A stretch of DNA of 14,407 nt from Myxococcota bacterium (GTDB taxonomy: Bacteria > Myxococcota_C > UBA6777): contig CAUJFU010000043.1 of assembly GCA_963169055.1 (NCBI GenBank), positions 1 through 14,407 on the forward strand. Reading direction: 5' to 3'. Of the stretch, positions 13,799 to 14,407 are shown piece by piece (the first letter of the stretch is position 1; each line of letters starts with the position of its first letter). The notes under the pieces are model-generated. The model searched no databases. It was not told where the DNA came from and saw nothing but the letters and a program-made list of their open reading frames with translations. A program made the translations under genes and the position numbers.

Positions 13799-14407
13799 AC
13801 CGACGAAGATTGCGAACCCGGCCGCCCTTGCAATCAACAATTCGGGTTGTGTCAAGCCGGCCAAGATTGCACCGTTGCGGGCTGTCCAAGCGATGCTCAA
13901 TGCAACGCCACCACCAAGCAATGCGAACCCAAACCCACCGATTGCACCACCACAGGATGCCCCACCGACCAACAGTGCAACGCCACCACCAAAAAATGCG
14001 AACCCAAACAAGCAGGTTGCACCCAAAACACCGAATGTTCCCCTCCCAAGGGCAGTTGTCGCCAAGGCCAATGCCAGACCTGCGCATCGGAGTTCACTTG
14101 CTCAAGCGGACAAACCTGTGATGCTGCTTCGGGGCGTTGCCAAACTGCGCAGACAACGTGCGCCAAAGACGCCGATTGTACGCCTCCTGCGGGCGCTTGT
14201 CACAACAGCCATTGCGTAAGTTGCGCAAGCAGCAGTTTGGATTGCACGAACCTTGGAAAGCAATGTGATCTGGTTTCAGGCCGTTGTGTCGGTGGCACAT
14301 GTACCGACAACACGGGCTGTTTGAGTACCCAGTTTTGCAAAAGTGGCGGGTGTGTCGCAAGAGAGTGCGACCCCGCCATCGGGCTGGCCTGTGCGGCAGG
14401 TGAAACC
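13799..14407 (+). pseudogene. In-frame continuation of the Cys-rich gene after the TAA, partial at right edge
   Basis: All 203 codons from 13799 to the window end are open in the same frame and keep the module pattern: TDEDC, CPSDAQC, CPTDQQC, CTQNTEC, CAKDADC, CTDNTGC and more. There is no in-frame ATG or GTG with a ribosome site, so it is unlikely to be translated independently. It is best read as the rest of one long Cys-rich protein cut by a nonsense codon, or a codon that is read through, or a base error. A gene caller may drop this part or start it at a TTG near 13850. Confidence 0.7.
13901..14009 (+). repeat. Direct repeat of 34 bp at 75-bp spacing in the Cys-rich region
   Basis: The blocks 13901-13934 and 13976-14009 are identical except for two bases and both code CNATTK[QK]CEPK. 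The 75-bp offset equals 25 codons, one module. This indicates a recent in-frame module duplication. Confidence 0.85.

Noticed and set aside
13310-14071. Minus-strand frame of 253 codons rich in Gly and Ala
   Set aside because: It is antisense to the Cys-module gene. The length comes from the AC-rich repetitive sequence and no start signal is seen.
13746-14219. Plus-strand frame of 157 codons in another phase, possibly a frameshift product after the TAA
   Set aside because: It is Pro/Ala/Asn-rich and loses all Cys modules. The original frame keeps the modules, so no frameshift is needed.

Overview
The window is about 14.4 kb of bacterial chromosome, probably from an uncultured delta-proteobacterial lineage of the Myxococcota/Bradymonadota type. 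That placement is an inference. It rests on a secreted protein with a degenerate N-terminal half, a beta domain and a C-terminal CAP domain, on a cysteine-module lipoprotein, on the surA-pdxA gene pair, and on moderate GC content. Genes are closely packed, mostly with recognisable Shine-Dalgarno sites. No rRNA, tRNA, transposase or CRISPR array is visible. The + strand looks G-rich over most of the window whichever strand is coding, which may be replication-strand skew.

Layout, left to right. Positions 1-2163 (minus): a large membrane-anchored TPR protein running off the left edge. Positions 2164-2612: divergent intergenic region. Positions 2613-5603 (plus): an apparent operon of a SurA/PpiC-type periplasmic prolyl isomerase with an odd RGG-like tail, PdxA (its start overlaps the surA stop by four bases), and a small four-repeat propeller-like protein. 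Positions 5790-6836 (plus): a flippase-like (LPG_synthase_TM) integral membrane protein. Positions 6909-7541 (minus): an unrecognised 210-aa protein whose upstream side carries 3.6 copies of a 40-bp direct repeat. Positions 7721-8292: no convincing gene. Positions 8293-10943 (plus): a HEAT-repeat protein, then a DASS/SLC13-family transporter with a 21-bp, heptapeptide-coding tandem repeat between its two halves. Positions 11099-11611 and 11788-13107 (minus): a small membrane-anchored acidic protein and the CAP-domain protein. Positions 13109-14407 (plus): a cysteine-rich lipoprotein-like gene interrupted by one in-frame TAA, after which the same frame stays open and keeps the same cysteine modules to the right edge.

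Functionally this is mostly cell-envelope biology: outer-membrane protein folding (SurA), two extracytoplasmic proteins (CAP and Cys-rich), two membrane transport-type proteins and two scaffold proteins (TPR and HEAT). Vitamin B6 synthesis (PdxA) is attached by the ancient surA-pdxA linkage. I do not see a clear multi-gene defence or mobile system. The observations most worth checking are the nonsense codon inside a Cys module, the in-frame repeat in the transporter, the 40-bp repeat array, the back-to-back start codons near 13107 and the four-repeat propeller protein.
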